Source: Verrucomicrobiota bacterium
GTDB taxonomy: Bacteria > Verrucomicrobiota > Verrucomicrobiia > Limisphaerales > J093
NCBI GenBank assembly: GCA_029907285.1
Contig: JARYMD010000006.1
Span: 1-25,534, forward strand
Reading direction: 5' to 3'
DNA length: 25,534 nucleotides
In this document: one piece after another, positions 24,330 to 25,534 of the stretch
Layout: each line of letters starts with the position of its first letter
Position numbering within the stretch: the first letter of the stretch is position 1
Program-made: the position numbers and the translations under genes
Notes under the pieces: generated by a model
Told to the model about the DNA's origin: nothing
Database searches by the model: none
The model's input: only the letters and a program-made list of their open reading frames with translations

Positions 24330-24983
24330 TCAAAGGGCTGCTCGGTGCCTTAAAGCAAACTCGAGCAATGCATGGCTCCCTGTGAGCCCCAATTTCAGAC
24401 AGATGTTCCGCCGATGAGTCTCAACAGTGCGCGGGCTGATGAACAGGTCGGCGCCAATCTGCCTGCTTGTCTTGTTTTGCGCGATCAGTTTCAACACCCG
24501 CCGTTCCATTTGGGTGAGATCGTCCAGCCCAGGCGTTCGAAGCCGAAGTGCCTGCTGCGACTGGCGCAGCTGCACAACGAAACTCGAAAGCGACGGGCTC
24601 AGATAGCAATCGCCTGCGGCCACCGCACTCAGGCAACGAACAATCTCTTCGACTGCGTTGTCTTTGAGGACGTAACCCGCAGCGCCGAGGTCCATGGCCT
24701 CCTGAAAAAGGCTCTCTTCGAGGTACATGGTTAGTATCACGCACTTGGTGCACAGCCGCTGTCTTGCCAGTTGCCGCATCAATCCCAGGCCGTCGAGCCC
24801 AGGCAGGCTGATATCTACAACCGCAATCTCCGGCTGAACACGTCGGATCAATTCGAGCGCTTCAACCCCGTTGCCAGACTCGCCAACAACGCTGAAGCGC
24901 TTGTTATTGTTGACGACCTGCTTCAGCCCCAGCCTGAAAACAGGGTGATCGTCAACCAGCACGACTGTGCACTGTGGTGCCAT
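24330..24983 (-). CDS. NarL/FixJ family two-component response regulator (LuxR HTH)
   Basis: 217 residues from ATG at 24983. The frame stays open to 25328, but that part overlaps the kinase gene and encodes nothing recognisable. The receiver domain occupies residues 1-120 with D11/D12, phospho-acceptor D57 in VVDISLPGLDG, T85 and K107 in YVLKD. The LuxR-type helix-turn-helix occupies ~153-215 (LTQMERRVLKLIAQNKTSRQIGADL, then FISPRTVETHRRNI), including the usual T-V-x-x-H recognition helix. It is a DNA-binding transcription regulator activated by phosphorylation. The start codon follows the kinase stop by one base (TGACATG), so the two are translationally coupled and almost certainly cognate. 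The candidate operator at 24233 lies ~80 bp beyond its stop. Confidence 0.94.
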   Translation of the reverse strand: MAPQCTVVLVDDHPVFRLGLKQVVNNNKRFSVVGESGNGVEALELIRRVQPEIAVVDISLPGLDGLGLMRQLARQRLCTKCVILTMYLEESLFQEAMDLGAAGYVLKDNAVEEIVRCLSAVAAGDCYLSPSLSSFVVQLRQSQQALRLRTPGLDDLTQMERRVLKLIAQNKTSRQIGADLFISPRTVETHRRNICLKLGLTGSHALLEFALRHRAAL

Positions 24984-24984
24984 G

Positions 24985-25425
24985 TCAGTTCTTTTCCGCG
25001 TCCCGAACAGGATTCTGCACTGGCACAACAATCTCCAGCGTGGTCCCGCATGCCGGTGCGGTATCAAGACGCAGTCTGCCGCCCAGAATTCGAACACGTT
25101 CGGCAATGCTCGCCAAGCCCATCCCGCAAAAACCTTGGCCATCCGAAGTCGAAAACCCGCACCCGTCGTCCCGAATCCAAACACGCACCTGCAAAGAGTC
25201 GCGCTTGATCCGGACCTGCGCGTGTTTGGCCTTTGAATGCTTGAGAATGTTGGCGACCGATTCCTGTATGATCCGATAAAAATGAGTCTCAGATTCCACG
25301 CCGAACACACCATCCAAATCGTCCACATCAGTGTCGAACTCGATGCCTGACGACTTGACAGAAGCTTTGATCAATCCGGCGACCGCCCTGCCAAGCCCAA
25401 GGCGGCCAAGCTCGAACGGCCTCAA
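24985..25425 (-). CDS. Sensor histidine kinase, C-terminal ATP-binding half (5' part frameshifted or missing)
   Basis: 146 residues in the open frame from a TTG at 25425. They correspond to the end of the HisKA_3 dimerisation domain (LRPFELGRLGLGRAVAGLI) and the HATPase_c domain of NarX/DegS-type kinases. The N box is HFYRIIQESVANILKHSKA, the G1 box DDGCGF, and the G2 box GMGLASIAERVRILGG. The phospho-accepting His and all sensory parts are absent from this frame: an in-frame TAG lies at 25456-25458. The preceding frame encodes VEEIRQMSRC (upstream of 25427), which is exactly what should precede LRP in this family, so a single extra T in the TTT run (25424-25426 on the plus strand) seems to split the gene. 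It is coupled to the response regulator gene. It is either a decayed kinase or a sequence error near a contig end. Confidence 0.85.
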   Translation of the reverse strand: MRPFELGRLGLGRAVAGLIKASVKSSGIEFDTDVDDLDGVFGVESETHFYRIIQESVANILKHSKAKHAQVRIKRDSLQVRVWIRDDGCGFSTSDGQGFCGMGLASIAERVRILGGRLRLDTAPACGTTLEIVVPVQNPVRDAEKN

Positions 25426-25426
25426 A

Positions 25427-25486
25427 GCAACGTGACATCTGGCGTATTTCCTCGACTACTGGCATCCGGCCATTAGTCCCACAGCA
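25427..25486 (-). pseudogene. Out-of-frame remnant of the kinase HisKA_3 region
   Basis: In the frame shifted by one base relative to the kinase fragment, codons read NGRMPVVEEIRQMSRC, matching the helix that precedes LRPxxL in HisKA_3 domains. A TGA at 25487-25489 closes this frame upstream, and the other two frames also carry stops within the last 100 bp (TAG 25456-25458, TAA near 25474). More than one lesion would thus be needed to restore a full kinase. The first clear H-box (xELHDxxxQ) is not found before the window ends. Confidence 0.55.
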
Positions 25487-25534
25487 TCAACTGGTTAGAA
25501 ACAGGGCTTGGCTCTTTCCGGGACCGAAATTCCG

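Noticed and set aside
24984..25328. Extension of the NarL-type regulator frame upstream of its ATG at 24983
   Set aside because: That part is out of frame over the kinase gene and encodes no receiver sequence; the receiver domain starts properly at 24983.

Overview
The window looks like a chromosomal segment of a soil or freshwater member of the Verrucomicrobiota, probably near the Pedosphaera/Limisphaerales group. This is an inference from gene content: an AFTLIELLVV-type pseudopilin, a Tat-exported Gfo/Idh/MocA oxidoreductase, an exported HEAT-repeat protein with a C-terminal beta-sandwich, a CRTAC1-like FG-GAP/UnbV protein, large exported repeat proteins ending in a short FYRL tail module, GC-rich DNA and few Shine-Dalgarno sequences. 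No rRNA, tRNA, CRISPR array, prophage or transposase gene was seen.

Layout. (1) 240-4829 (-): a very large glycogen debranching enzyme joining a GH13 half to a GH133 half. It is divergent from hisH (5109-5732, +). (2) 5853-5888: a strong hairpin between convergent hisH and the next block. (3) 14282 down to 5917 (-): five co-directional genes in the order Tat oxidoreductase, exported HEAT protein, ComEC, second oxidoreductase, pseudopilin-like protein. The HEAT and comEC genes overlap by GTGA. (4) 14283-15127: a gene-poor 845-bp stretch with several kinds of short repeats (GTGCCAGGCAC palindromes, a GC-rich perfect inverted repeat, a long ACGTTGA-type inverted repeat). (5) 15128-18472 (-): an exported protein made of five ~200-residue repeats, divergent from (6) 18587-21997 (+), a membrane-anchored FG-GAP/UnbV protein ending in a thioredoxin-like domain without its cysteines. 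(7) 23546-21999 (-): an exported protein that may have lost its 3' end, convergent with (6). (8) 25425-23734 (-): the C-terminal half of a NarL-type sensor kinase with an apparent frameshift, its NarL/FixJ response regulator, and a single-domain receiver protein with a candidate operator upstream.

Functional picture. The left end is central metabolism (glycogen breakdown, histidine biosynthesis). The middle carries DNA uptake or pilus-like functions (ComEC, pseudopilin) mixed with sugar oxidoreductases. The right half is cell-surface proteins of unknown ligand next to two-component regulators. The items most worth a second look are the AGL-like fused debranching enzyme, the ComEC nuclease domain without its metal ligands, the cysteine-less thioredoxin domain on the UnbV protein, the five-fold repeat protein, the dispersed palindromic repeat family and the frameshifted kinase.
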